From assembly GCA_949752795.1 (NCBI GenBank), contig OX457071.1, forward strand, positions 25,962,800 to 26,026,799: a stretch of 64,000 nt of DNA. The letters run 5' to 3'. The translations under genes were made by a program, and so were the position numbers. How positions within the stretch are numbered: the stretch's first letter is position 1; every line of letters starts with the position of its first letter. Below the pieces are notes generated by a model. The model saw only the letters and a list, made by a program, of their open reading frames with translations. It had not been told where the DNA came from and ran no database searches. Origin of the DNA: Hyperoodon ampullatus (lineage: Eukaryota; Chordata; Mammalia; Artiodactyla; Ziphiidae). Of the stretch, positions 35,743 to 48,187 are shown piece by piece.

Positions 35743-36280
35743 GCCATATGAGTACCTTAATATGGTCTAGAGGGTGGTCTGTGGGTTCTTTATGACAAAG
35801 GGCAGGGTCTTCTCTTGCATGGAATAAATACAGTACTGATAAGTGTGGTTGATCAGCTTGCACCTGTTTTCATCACTCCTCACTTCCTCTTTAGGGCTTT
35901 GGTGTTGCCCAAGTATCCCAATATGTTGGGAGGACTGGGCTTTGATTGCTGGTTTCTGTCTACCAGTGGCAAAAGAGCAAGACATCATTCCCCCAAGACA
36001 AATGGGGGAAGGAAAGGCAGATCTGAAAGCTTTTTCCCTCTCATTCCCCTACCACTTGGCCTATGTCATTGTCCTACCCCTCCATACTATAGGTACGCCT
36101 GATCCTAGTCCCTGATGGCCTTTCTCTCTTAAGGGGTTTCTTGCTGTTTCTGTCTTAGTTTCCCAGATCCATGCTTACCTTTCTCTTCTTTAATTGCCTG
36201 AGAGTAGTTTTCAGGGATAAATGCCTCAGGCAGTGGTGGTTCATCCTCTTAACAGAATCCAAAATTCATTTCTCTCTCCT
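35743..36280. other. Single-copy DNA
   Basis: Overlapping frames of 73-95 codons here carry no domain; no repeat recognised. Confidence 0.4.
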
Positions 36281-36284
36281 TTTT

Positions 36285-36390
36285 AAGACTGTGAGCTTCT
36301 TGAAGGCATGGTTAGTGAATTATTCATCTCTGCATCTCAGAAAATGAGATAATAACTGGATCTTAATAAAAGTTTGTGGAGTTGTCAGAG
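36285..36390 (+). repeat. L2/MIR-type tail
   Basis: GACTGTGAGCTTCTTGAAGG, TTATTCATCTCTGCATCTC and TTAATAAAAGTTTGTGGA resemble the common old-SINE/L2 3' tail. Confidence 0.5.
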
Positions 36391-36814
36391 CATACTAGTG
36401 AGTTATGATAGGCTGAGGTCTGGCTGGACCATGAGGCCACTCTAATCAGTATGGCTTCCTGTCATTGTGGCCAAAGGAGTCAATGAGATCAGAAATATTA
36501 GACCAGTGGTATCAATGTTCATGTACTCCTGAGCAAGAGTGGGATTTTTATGTGACTAAGAATTGCTATTGTAATTATAAATTCAATGATGATATGGATC
36601 CTTGAGATGTAGATCTGGGAGAACTGCTCAAAAAGAGAACAGAGGTTAGCAAAGCACATTGTTCTGTTACTTATAAAAATTAAGAACAGTCCAATTAAAC
36701 AGTGCAAAATTATAAAGTTCAACAGGTAGGAAATGAATGCATGCAAAAAATCAGTGAAATCCAAGTAAGATCTGTTGATTTTATTGTGTCAATGTTAATT
36801 TCTTGGATTTGGTA

Positions 36815-36950
36815 AGGTACTATAGTTAAGTAAGATGTTACCTTTGGGGGAAGCTGGGTGATCAGTACATGTGACCTCTCTTTACTATTTTTGCAATTTT
36901 TTATTAGTCTAATTTTCTGAAATAAGAAGTTTTAACAAAAGAGTCAACCC
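36815..36950 (+). mobile_element. Old L1 (L1M) 3' terminus
   Basis: AAGATGTTACCTTTGGGGGA, AGCTGGGTGATCAGTACATG and CTCTTTACTATTTTTGCAAT end at AATAAGAAGTTTTAAC, matching an old L1 3' end. Confidence 0.82.
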
Positions 36951-37294
36951 TTTATGACTAAAGCACAGACAAAAGATTTGCAGAATGGTGAAATCGGGGG
37001 GCAGTGTGCTTTAAATTTATGGGAAATAAGAGGAAATGTTACTTAATGTTGTGAATGGTAAGTCTGCAGAACTCTTTAGAACTCTTTAGGAGATAGAAGG
37101 GGCTGAAAACAGGTATAAGAAAGGCATAGACAAGTTCACAGGTGATTAATTAATGATTTATATATAAAGGCAAAAGTGCTGTTTGGACTGTAACTCATAA
37201 TTCTGTTGATGACATTTAACAATAAAATATGCCACTAGAAGAAAATACTGAGATCAGGTGTCCAGTATGGCAATATTATCCAAAATGGAGAAAT

Positions 37295-37480
37295 AAGGTT
37301 CAGTGTGGAATGTCCTCTGGAGTCAGGAGTCTGGATTTGAATCCACACGCTGACAGCTACTAAATTATTTCACTTTTCTGAGCTTGGTTTTCTCACTGAA
37401 AATGGAGAAAATAGTGGCATCTACATTGTAAGTTTCACATGAAGAGTAAATGAAGGAACACACATAAATCAGAGTTTTTC
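37295..37480 (+). repeat. MIR SINE
   Basis: GGAGTCAGGAGTCTGGATTT, GAATCCACACGCTGACAGCT, TTTTCTGAGCTTGGTTTTCT and AAAATGGAGAAAATAG follow the MIR core. Confidence 0.88.
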
Positions 37481-40400
37481 ACACTATTATGCTAAAGAAC
37501 CATTTAAAAAATTTCTAAACTGTCATAAACCAATACTTTTGTAAAATAGAATAAAAATGAATTATGGAAAAATTAAAAAAGACAAATGACAAGCCTGGGT
37601 TTTTTGTTATTAGATCCATAGATATGAAATTACGCTCTCAAATTGCTATGAATTTTAACTCTTAGTCTCAAATTCTGTTCTTAACTTGCTGTGGGCTGGT
37701 GACAAATAGACACATGTTAGTGGGAAGCACTGAAAAAGAGTCTTTAGCTCAGAACTTGGCTCTAATAATTAAACCTACCAACAGTCTCCTTGTAGACTAT
37801 TTAGACTTAGTCTTGTCTTTTTCCAGTTTCCCCTAAAAACCAAAACAAAGCAGATTCTCCCCCTCCTTTGAGTATTTGCTTGTTTTTGATCAAGCCTCAT
37901 ATCCTTAGTTGCTAACATTTCTTTCCCATGGAAGAAAGTCTCACTCTCAGAGGTCAATTCCCTTGTCAGTCTGGCTTTTTCAGTGCCTACAGTTGGGCCT
38001 GAGGAAGTACTATTTAAAAATACTCTCAAAATGTAAAATATTGGCTTTAAGAGCTGAGTCAGGGAAATCTGTGCACTGGAGCTCTACAAAAGACAGCACT
38101 TTATAGGGAGTTGGCATCTGGAAATTCTTTATTGTATAAGTCCATGTTGAAAATTTACGTGTATGAATAAGGCAGCATGGCACACAGCTAGACATGCTAA
38201 ATTTTAAGTCTGTGTCTTTTACTTGTGGTTGTGACTTTGAACTTATTTCTTCTTCTTTTGAGTGCTCAGGTTCGCTTTTGTATTCCTTGGGGAGAGAACA
38301 ATCATGCTTGCAGGGAACTCTGTTTAATGATTTTAAAAGTTCTATTGAAGGTTTAATTAAAACTTGAAAAATAAGAAATTGTTGGGAATCCAACAAAAAT
38401 AGAATATTTGAGTTGTGTACATTTTCAAAGGCATTTATTAAGATAGGGGAATCGAAGACAAGTGGCTTGGTTGCAATATGATAGGTATATATTCACAATG
38501 CTTTATTTATTTTGCCATTTGTTGATAAAATATTAATAAATATTGAGCACAGTTCCATCAGAAGTCTTTAAAATGTAAGTTCTTTAACTATGTGAAAAGC
38601 TATTTACACCTTAGCCAATAAAAGGACTGGAGAAGGGTTGCTTAGTTTGGAGTTTTTGAAACTGTGTTTATTTGTTGATTGACATCTGAAGAGCAGACTT
38701 TTGCTTGTGTGTGTTACGAAACTGCCTCAGCACTGCAAACTTGGAATTTCCTAATTAGCTACCAAAAATGCCATAGTTTTCCTGAATGTATAGTGTTTTA
38801 TAGTTTTGTTTTTCTGGGTATTATTTGTATTTTATAATAGTTTGGTCAACAAGTGATTTGAAATTGCATTATGCTCTCATAAATCACAAATACCTTCTAC
38901 TTCTATTTTTAATTCATGTTAATCTGTTAATATGAGCTTGTTGATTATAAGTATCATCAAGTAAAAACACTTTAAACTGAGAAATTTTATTATTTACCCT
39001 GAAAATAATAATTTTGTTTTTGGTATCATTTGAAATTAGATTACTTTTGAATAATTTTAGCAAGAGAGTTTTTCCTTAGTATGATTTGATATTATATTAT
39101 ATAATCCAAAGTTATTGTCCTGCACACTTTGCAAGTGTCTTCATAGTAATTTAAAGGACTAAATAAGTGTGAACATTTATAAAAGTAGACTTATTCTTTT
39201 AAGTTGAAATTTACTCAAAGTAAGTGCAAAAGTTTTTGACAAGTTGACATACAAGAAGAAACACAAAGATAAAACTAAAAGATGGTATTCATGTATTACA
39301 AAAATCAGTTTATATTTTAAAATCATATTTGAGACAAAGAAGAAATACATAATAAAAGATAGACTTTTATTGGGGAAAAAAACTCAGGCAATCATTTGAA
39401 ATCATAAAAGTCTTTTTGATTCAGATAGCACATAATTTAGGAATGACTTAGTGGTGAAAAAGGAGCTTCTTGCTTGTTTGGCTTGCCCCTAGGTGGTGAT
39501 AAAAGTGCTGCAGAGTAAAAATGACAAGACAGAAAGACAGATGTAAGCAGGGTACTCAGTTCTTTCAGAAGATCCTGGTTTTGAGTCTTAGGGTTAAATT
39601 GACTCAAGTTATCTGCTCTTTTTCATATTTTTGCTCTTATGAACAAGGATAGTGCTTTTTAAGAGCCTTATGTCTGGGTATTTTCCTGACTCCTTCTCTT
39701 CTCCTGCCTTCTGTCGCCCATGAAATCTGGCACAAATACAGACTGTGGAACCTATTTTCTGAACTATCATCGACTCACCAAACTTCAATTTTGTTAGAGG
39801 TTTATAGGAATAATAAAGGCTTCTCAGACTAGGCTCTATTCAGAATTGTTAAATGAGGGATTATACTGCATATTCAATCCTACGCTTACAGACATAAAAA
39901 GGAACCTGCTAAATAATTACATATCTTGATTATCACATCACAAGTTACACCAAGGCTTCATATTCCTTTGAAGATGTATCATTCAGCTGGAAATCCTATG
40001 AGAACTGAGGAAACTGATTTTCAACACGTGTTGCCAAAATTGAATACTATTTCCTTTTTTAACAAGTAAAAGTTTCTCAAGGAAAACCACTATATTATTT
40101 TTTTGTTGTTATTTTTGAATTCAGATGCATTTCCATCTTGTATTTTCAACATAGCATGTTGGTTGAGGTTTTTCTGTTAGTGAAAAGCCTGACATATCAT
40201 TTATGAGACTAACAAAATTTTAGGTACTCAATCACCTAAAATCTAACCTAAAAAAATTTAATATCCATTTTGGATAAAGAGACAAAATTGCAAGTCCTAT
40301 TCAACCTGAAGAAAAATAATCCAACATTTTAGCAAATATTCACCAACATTCTGAAAATGAAAAATATTTATTTGATGTCTGTCTTTAACAAGAAAACATA

Positions 40401-40825
40401 GGCAACAAAATGTTGACTCTATATTTGCTATTCTGATATTGTATTAATTATTGCTTGTTCTAAGATAAAGCGATTATTAACGAGTAAAGGAATTGTAGCT
40501 CATGGCCACTGTGTTATTTGTTAAAAGCACAAGCTGAAACAAAGTTGCTGCACACAGGCATGTAGGCTGTACACTGCACAACCCCAGGGAGCACCATTTC
40601 TATGGACTACAATGTAAATGGCACTCCCTGGATTTGGATGGCACCTTGAGCTGGCGTTCTGCACAGAATGACCAGTGAGATGCTTGTTTCTCAGAAAAGG
40701 CTGTAGAGATATTTTCTGTTAATCAGATATAAATTTGTTAGGTGGAGTAGCCCAATTTCTTGAGATTAGCTGTTCTGTATAACAGGAGCCAGAATTTACC
40801 GTTACCATTTCTACTTCCACAGACA
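37481..40825. other. Long repeat-poor single-copy interval
   Basis: About 3.3 kb of AT-rich DNA with no young transposon. Frames 37775-38029 and 38010-38396 (minus) have no domain. Contains the hairpin at 40584-40631. Confidence 0.5.
40584..40631. other. Short hairpin of miRNA-like size
   Basis: Arms CCAGGGAGCACCATTT (40584-40599) and AAATGGCACTCCCTGG (40616-40631) pair over 16 bp with two central mismatches around a 16-nt loop. The stem is shorter than a standard pre-miRNA and does not extend clearly beyond these arms. I do not recognise a known miRNA. Confidence 0.5.
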
Positions 40826-40827
40826 CT

Positions 40828-41000
40828 AATTGAGCATGGAGTGTGTGCCTGGCATTGTGTTAAGTAATTTACATTTTTCTTATTTAATCCTCACAATAAT
40901 ATTATGAGGAAATTGAGGTTGGATAGATAACGAACTTGTTCAAGGTAATACACCTGATAGGTTGAAGGAATTAGAACTCACCCAGGTTTCCCTGACATAG
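40828..41000 (-). repeat. MIR SINE
   Basis: Antisense MIR: TGTGTGCCTGGCATTGTGTT, CTTATTTAATCCTCACAATA, ATGAGGAAATTGAGG and CACCTGATAGGTTGAAGG in consensus order. Confidence 0.9.
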
Positions 41001-41004
41001 AGGC

Positions 41005-42970
41005 AGGAGCTTGTAATACATAGATACCATGATACCACCATGGTGCATTAAACAGTTCCAGTTGGCCTGCACTGAAGTTTGTACCATGGTCAGTAAATAC
41101 CTGAACTTGTTACTTTGTCTGAAACTTGAGTACTTTTATTTTGGGAATGTTATAAAGAATATCAAACTTCAGAAACTTCCTGATAAATACAAAAAAATTC
41201 TTGTCTCTAGATGTCAGAACAAGATTTTCAGGCAGTGGATGATTTCTCAGTGGTATATTTTTGAGAATTCTTCCTCCTTTTCCCCATTTGTTTATTCTTC
41301 TTAGATTCAAACTGTAGAAAGGGTCTCTGGCTGACAATTAAAACATGCATTTATTGAAAGGTAATTGGGATCTCATGAAAGTGCTATGAAGAGCAAAGAA
41401 CCAGACCCAGAGAATGCTCAGAAAAAAAAAAGACGTTATGCAGCCAGTATCATAGCCAAAACTGGCCCTGCAAACAATTGAGGGCAGACCCCACAGCTAA
41501 TAATGGTTTTTATCAAGTGACATTTAGATGGTGATGCCCACGGCTGTGACTAGAATGAAGCATGTGCAGCACTTGTCTTGGGCTCAGAATTTAAGAGGAT
41601 CTCCAAACTCAGTAATTAAGCCAAATAATATTTTAATGAAACATTAAAAAAATCAAAATCAATGCAATAATTCATGATGAACAAAATATCAAAATTTTAA
41701 ATGAAGAAGGGATGACGATATAATAAAGTGACTTTGTACTTTGAGTAAGAGATGTCATATTCCTTTGTGGTATAGGCACCATTCATTTCAGTGTCAGAAA
41801 AGTAGTATCACAATGGAATCTCTGAGCATATTATTCTCAGGGCCTTAGAACCTGCAAAACATGACCTCTAGCAAATCATCTTACATCAGCACTTCAGTGT
41901 GAGATAATATACGACACATCCCATCTCCTTTATAATTTAGTCATTTGAGTTATCATTTGCTGCAAATCACTGTTTTGCTCATAAAGGAGAGTAAATAAGA
42001 GCAAAAAAAAGGGCTTTGAAATAAGTTTTCTTTTTAACTCTCTGTTAAAATGACGTCCTTTATTTCATGTGGTAGCATATGGTCTTGATTCTCTTAGTGC
42101 AGTTCAAGAAGTAGCCTGTATGTAGATCACTTTAATAACGTGCTGCTAGTTTCATTTGGTACTGAGCACTTTCTTGCACCAAGTGCGTGCTCAGTATTTT
42201 TAAATGTTTGTCAAATGACTATAAAGCAGAGAAAAACCAAAAATAATATGGTTGTTATTTATATGACATTTACACGATACTGAAAAAACTTGATTTCTGA
42301 AAATTATCCTTATGAAAGTATAGAGTCAAAATACAAGCTAATATATAGCATCATAATGATATTTTGCACTTACAGAAAAATACAGGAGATTTTAAGTAAT
42401 TTGTATTTTCCCTATACATATTATAGATACCTATAACTTATTTAATTAATTTAACTTTGTGTTGTAATATAAGATTAGAAGTTATTTATATTGATATTGC
42501 CTGTGCATGCCAACAAAAACAACATCTTAACAATAGAATTACAGATACAAACTACATATATTGACTTTTCTGATGAAATTTATCATTACCTTTGGGATTG
42601 TTTCATTAAACCATAACACTTGGGATCTGTATGTATCTTTTACGGAAGGAATTGAAAACCCTTTGCAAATGTTGAGTATCATTTTGGATACCAGTGACAA
42701 ATGACGCTTTATAGTAATTGATCTCCATAGAAGTAGGTTTAGTTGCTGTGTTATTCTGGCACTTATTATAGTTCTTTACAGATGTTTTTTCAGCATCATT
42801 ATCAATTAAATGTCACCAAACCTAATATCTAGTAGCTAGTCAGATTTTTAAAAGAAAAATCCCAGATGTTCTGCATGATGGCTACCTTCTAAATTGATTT
42901 CCCCATAAAATATATTCAGTAGAGAAGATTAACAAAGGTTGATAGCTTATGAACAGTTTGAATTCCACTG
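41005..42970. other. Repeat-poor single-copy interval
   Basis: About 2 kb without recognised repeats. Frames 41029-41304 (+) and 41110-41337 (-) overlap each other and have no domain. Confidence 0.45.
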
Positions 42971-42986
42971 ACAGTATTTTATTCTT

Positions 42987-43203
42987 TTTTTTTTTTTTTT
43001 TTTTTTTTTTTGCAGTATGTGGGCCTCTCACTGCTGTGGCCTCTCCCGTTGCGGAGCACAGGCTCCGGATGCGCAGGCTCAGCAGCCATGGCTCACGGGC
43101 CCAGCCGCTCCGCGGCATATGGGATCCTCCCGGACCGGGGCACGAACCCGTATCCCCTGCATCGGCAGGCGGACTCCCAACCACTGCGCCACCAGGGAGG
43201 CCC
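42987..43203 (-). mobile_element. CHR SINE (short)
   Basis: Reverse-complement short CHR with a 26-T tail. Flanked by CAGTATTTTATTCTT at 42972-42986 and 43204-43218. Confidence 0.96.
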
Positions 43204-43471
43204 CAGTATTTTATTCTTCAATGCTCTCTGTTAAAGGATGAGAACACCACTCAAATACATTAGAAAGAAAACTAAGTTTTATAATTATTAGTTTCTATGC
43301 AAGAGGGAACTTTTTTTTTTTTTTGGTAGAATACACTCTCTATGAACAAAGCAAAGAGTGACCTTATAGTGGGTTTTGAGGAAGTATGGAGTTTAGGTAC
43401 TGCTGACATTAAGAAGTGCTGAAGGGAATCCATCACTGGTAGATTTGGGTGAGTTTAAAACTGTTCTGTGG

Positions 43472-43681
43472 GGCTTCCCTGGTGGCGCAGTGGTTGACAG
43501 TCCGCCTGCTGATGCAGGGGACATGGGTTCATGCCCTGGTCCGGGAAGATCCCACATGCCGCGGAGCGGCTGGGCCCGTGAGCCATGGCCACTGAGCCTG
43601 CGCGTCTGGAGCCTGTGCTCTGCAACGGGAGAGGCCACAACAGTGAGAGGCCCGCGTACCAAAAAAAACCCAAAAAACAAA
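43472..43681 (+). mobile_element. CHR SINE (short)
   Basis: Short CHR with A-rich (AAAAC)n tail. Flanked by AAAACTGTTCTGTGG at 43457-43471 and 43682-43696. It lies head-to-head with the copy at 42987-43203, 268 bp apart. Confidence 0.96.
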
Positions 43682-43696
43682 AAAACTGTTCTGTGG

Positions 43697-44190
43697 TTAG
43701 TAATTTATGACTTGAAAAAGGCCAAAGAACAGTTAGTCATGTGTACCTTTTTTGAATTTGGAAAAGAGAAACTTTTAATTCTCACTCCATACTCAATTTA
43801 AGATTAAAAAACAGTTTAATGTCATACATATCTAATTTTTGATTGCATTTGATCAGTTGAGAGAGTTCTAGGAAATGAATGTTGTACAACAAAATTTGAG
43901 GCATGCAGTGACAGATGGCACAGAACATTAGTGTACCAATTAAGATTTTTGGCTACATGCAGCTGGAACCAACGCTAGGTATTTCAGGGGGGAGAAGGGA
44001 GAATCGATTGGAAGGATATCATGGATCACAGAATCAAGGGGAGGTTCGAAGACTATGCTTGAAAAATAGTCAGAGACCAAGGCAGTTTCAGAGGTGTCAA
44101 GATGCTGGATGTGAAAGGCACAAAGTTATTTTCTAGCAGGGACAATCTGTCTAGGATGAGATTGCTTCCAAGACCACTGCCACTGAATCA
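43697..44190. other. Single-copy or old-repeat DNA
   Basis: The part from about 43920 to 44170 has the feel of an old interspersed repeat (TTTTTGGCTACATGCAGCTG, GGATCACAGAATCAAGGGGA), but I cannot assign it. Confidence 0.35.
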
Positions 44191-44194
44191 AGAC

Positions 44195-44745
44195 ATTCAT
44201 TCTTTCATATGTTTAATAAGCAGATATTTATTGAGAACCCACTACATGCTAGGTTCTGTTTCTAGGTACTAGAAATACAGTAGTCACTGTTCCCTTGAAA
44301 TTTACACTCTGAGGAGGGAGACATGATAAATAAAGAAGTAAATATATGTCAGGTGATAATAAATACAACGGGGAAAATATGTTCTGTCCCTGAGTGTAAA
44401 AGGGTTATGAAGTGTCAGGAGTTGGAGACACTGAGCTGCAATTTGATACAGGATATTCAAGGTGGCTCCCACAGATTGTGTGGCATTTTTTTGCAGAGAA
44501 CTGAAGAAAAATATAGAAAGTCATGTGAATGTATGGAGGAAGAGTGTTCCAGACTGAGAAAATAACAAATGCAAAGGCTGTAAGACACAAATGTGTTTGA
44601 GGAACAGCAAGGAAGTCAATGCGGTTGGAACAGCTAGGGATTGGGAGAGTGGGGAAAGAGAAGGTCAGAGACCAATAAGGGTGGGGTAGGGATTAGAAGG
44701 ACTGGGTTAGAGGGACTTCGAAATGCATTCTAAAGACCCTAGCAT
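44195..44745 (+). repeat. L2 (LINE-2) long 3' fragment
   Basis: One of the best-preserved ancient repeats here: GCAGATATTTATTGAGAACC, CTACATGCTAGGTTCTGTTT, GGGAGACATGATAAATAAAG, AGAGTGTTCCAGACTGAG, AAATGCAAAGGCTGTAAGAC and GAGGAACAGCAAGGAAGTCA follow the L2 3' end in order over 550 bp. Confidence 0.93.
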
Positions 44746-44754
44746 TTATTTATT

Positions 44755-45060
44755 TTTCTCTAGCTTTATTAAGAAATAATTAACATATAACATTATATAA
44801 GTTTAAAGTATACAACATAGTCATTTGATATATGTATATATTGTGAAATGATTACTACAATAAGTTTAGCTAACACCCATCACCTCACAGTTACTGTTTT
44901 TTTTCTTGTGATAAGAATTTTTAAGATCTACTCTCTTAGCAACTTTAAACTATATAAGAGAGTATTGTTAACTATGGTCACCAAGCTGTGTATTACATCC
45001 CCAGAATTTATCTTATAACTAGAAATTTGTTCCTTTAGAACATTTTCATCTTATATCACA
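44755..45060 (-). mobile_element. Old L1 (L1MA/MB-type) 3' UTR
   Basis: Antisense CTAGCTTTATTAAGAAATAA, CATTTGATATATGTATATAT, CTAACACCCATCACCTCACA and GTTAACTATGGTCACCAAGC match an old L1 3' UTR. Confidence 0.88.
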
Positions 45061-45189
45061 AATTGGGGAACGATATTCCACCACACCTATGTAATTGGCA
45101 CAATAGGGAATTCTCCAAAACTAGGAAGAGGAGTTAGATACTGTGTGGACAAAACCACTAACACATGTGTACTAGAGTCAGCGATTACA

Positions 45190-45724
45190 AAGCTGTTTTA
45201 GCTTGTCATGGGTCCTAAAAGCATATGGTATGTGTAGCCACAAATTCTTCTCATCCTTTATGACTCTTTCCACGGTGACTTTGCGAGGAGATTTTTTTCT
45301 TTGCTCCTTGAATCTGAGCATATGAGATTGCTTCATTCAATGGGACATTAATAAATACATCACAACAAGTGGGTTGGAAAGTACTTGTACATTGGGACTT
45401 CCATCGTTGCTGCTTTTGGGACCCTGAAAGCACAGTTATGTGAATAAGCTCAGGTTAGCCTGCTGGATAGTGAGAGACACATAGCGCAGTTAACCAACCC
45501 ATCACTCCACTGACAGCCAGCCAGATGACAGACATGGGGAGAGGCCATCCTAGATCATTTAACTCCCAATCAGTTTGCCAGCTGGATCCAGATATGTGAG
45601 AGAGCTTAGTAGAGATCAGTGGAACTGGCTTAGCCAACCCACAAAATTATAAACTAAATAAAATGTTTGTTGTTTTATGCCACAAAGTTTTGGTGTGGTT
45701 TGTTATATAGGAAAAGCTTACTGA
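45190..45724 (+). mobile_element. MLT1-type LTR (ERVL-MaLR)
   Basis: GAGATTGCTTCATTCAATGG, ACTTGTACATTGGGACTTCC, GCCTGCTGGATAGTGAGAGA and the end TTTATGCCACAAAGTTTTGG / TGGTTTGTTATATAGG match the 3' part of an MLT1-like LTR. The 5' limit is uncertain. Confidence 0.62.
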
Positions 45725-46083
45725 TGATCTGTAGATTCAAGGAAATTCCAATCAAGATTACAAGTTATTTTATGGATATTGACAAAGTGTTCTAAAGTTT
45801 ATATGGTGGGGCAAAAGACCTAGAATAGCCAACAAAATATTGAAGGAGAAAAACAAAGCCAGAGGACTGACAATATCCAAACTCAAGGCTTACAATAAAG
45901 TAACAGTAATGAAGACAGTGTGTCTTGGTGATATTGGTAGTGATGAAAGAACAGAGAAATAGATCAATGAAACAGAATAGAGAGCTCAGAAATAGACACA
46001 CACAAATATAGTTGATCTTTTACAAAGGAACAAAAGAAATAAACAATGGAGAAAAGATAGCCTTTTCAACAAATAGTGATGGA

Positions 46084-47225
46084 CATCCACATGTTGGAAG
46101 ATTTAAATAGACATTTCTCCGAGGAAGACATACAGATGGCCAAGAGGCACATGAAAAGATACTCAACATCACTAATTATTAGAGAAATGCAAATCAAAAC
46201 TACAATGAGGTATCACCTCAAACTGGTTAGAATGGGCATCATCAAAAAATCTACAAACAATAAATGATGGAGAGGATGTGGAGAAAAGGGAACCCTCCTA
46301 CACTGTTGATGGGAATGTTAATTGGTACAGCCACTATGGAGAACAGTATGGAGGTTCCTTAAAAACTAAAAATAGGGCTTCCCTGATGGCGCAGTGGTTG
46401 AGAGTCCGCCTGCCGATGCAGGGGACACGGGTTTGTGCCCTGGTCTGGGAAGATCCCACTTGCTGCGCGGAGTGGCTGGGCCCACGAGCCATGGCCGCTG
46501 AGCCTGCGTGTCTGGAGCCTGTGGTCCACAACGGGAGAGGCCACAGCAGTGAGAGGCCTGCGTACCGCAAAAAAAACCCAGAAAACTAAAAATAGAGCTA
46601 CCAGCAATCTCACTCCTGGGCATATATCTGGAGAAAACCATAATTCGAAAAGATACATGTACCCCAATGCTCATTGCAGCACTGTTTACAATAGCCAGGA
46701 CATGGAAGCATTCTAAATGACCATTGACAGAGGAATGGATAAAGAAGATGTGGCACATATACACAATGGAATATTACTCAGCCATAAAAAATGAAATAAT
46801 GCCATATGCAGTGACATGGATGGACCTAGAGATTGTCATACTGAGTGAAGTGAGTCAGAGAAAGACAAAAATTGTATAATATTGCTTTTATGTGGAATCT
46901 AAAAAAGTGGTACAAATGAACTTATTTACAAAACAGAAATAGAGTCACAGATGTAGAAGACAAATGTATGGTTACCAAGGGGGAAAGGTGGAGGAGGGAT
47001 AAATTGGGAGATTAGGATTGACACATACACACTGCTGTATATAAAGTAGATAACCTACTGTATAGTACTGGGAACTCTACTCAGTACACTGTAATGACCT
47101 ATATAGGAATAGAATCTAAAAAAGAGTGGATATATGTATATGTGTAACGGATTCACTTTGCTGTACAGCAGAAACTAACACAACATTGTAAATCAACTAT
47201 ACTCCAATAAAAATTAATTTAAAAG
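46084..47225 (+). mobile_element. Younger L1, 5' truncated, inserted in older L1
   Basis: ORF2 C-terminus ([34 protein letters not shown]) through the 3' UTR ending CTCCAATAAAAATTAATTT. Interrupted by the CHR SINE at 46376-46581. The flanks 46035-46083 and 47226-47273 duplicate the old-L1 target for about 49 bp with about four differences. Confidence 0.93.
46376..46581 (+). mobile_element. CHR SINE (short) inside L1 ORF2
   Basis: Short CHR from GGCTTCCCTGATGGCGCAGT to GCCTGCGTACCGC plus A tail. Flanked by AAAACTAAAAATAG at 46362-46375 and 46582-46595. Confidence 0.95.
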
Positions 47226-47930
47226 AGAAATAACCAGTGGAGAAAGATAGCTTTTTCAACAAATAGTGATGGAAAGCCACATGCAAAAAAATGAATCTGG
47301 GCACAGACTTTATGCCCATCACAAAAATTAACTCAAAATGGATCAGCCACCTAAATGTAAAACACAAAATGATAAAACTTACATAACATAGAATAGGAAA
47401 AATATCTAGGTAACTTTGGGTATGGCTATGACTTTTTAGATGCAACACCAAACCAAAGGAACTATCCATGAAACAGTTGATAAGCTGGACTTCATTAAAA
47501 TTAAAAACTTCTGCTCTGTGAAAGACAATGTCAAGGGAATGAAAAGACAAGTCACAGACTGGGAGAAAATATTTGCAAAAGACATATTTGATAAAGAACT
47601 GTTATCCAGAATGTACAAAGAACTCTTAAAACTCGACAATAAGAAAACTAACAACCCAATTAAAAAATGACCCAAAGACCTTATCAGACACTTCACCAAA
47701 GAAGATACACAGATGGCAAATGAATGTATGAAAAGATGTTCAATGTCATATGTCATCAGGGAAACAATGAGATACCACTACATGCCGATTAGAGTGGCCA
47801 AAATCCAGAACACTGACAACACCAAATACTGGTGAGAATGTGGAGCAACAGGAACTCTTATTTACTGCTCGTGGAAATGCAAAGTGGTAGGGCCCCTTTG
47901 GCAGATAGTTGGGCAATGTCTTTTTTTCTT

Positions 47931-48187
47931 TAATGTTTATTGATTTATTGATTTTACATCTTTATTAGAGTATAATTGCTTTACAATGGTGTGTTAGTTT
48001 CTGCTGCATAACAAAGTGAATCAGCTATACGTATACATATATCCCCATATCCCCTCCCTCTTGCATCTCCCTCCCACCCTCCCTATCCCACCCCTCTAGG
48101 TGGTCACAAAGCACGGAGCTGATCTCCCTGTGCTATGCGGCTGCTTCCCACTAGCTATCTATTTTACATTTGGTATTGTATATATAT
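47931..48187 (-). mobile_element. Young L1 3' end only
   Basis: Reverse complement of the same 3' UTR as 7821-8179: TTACAATGGTGTGTTAGTTT, CTCCCTCCCACCCTCCCTAT, GTGGTCACAAAGCACGGAGC and TTCCCACTAGCTATCTATTT. It interrupts the old L1. Confidence 0.9.
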
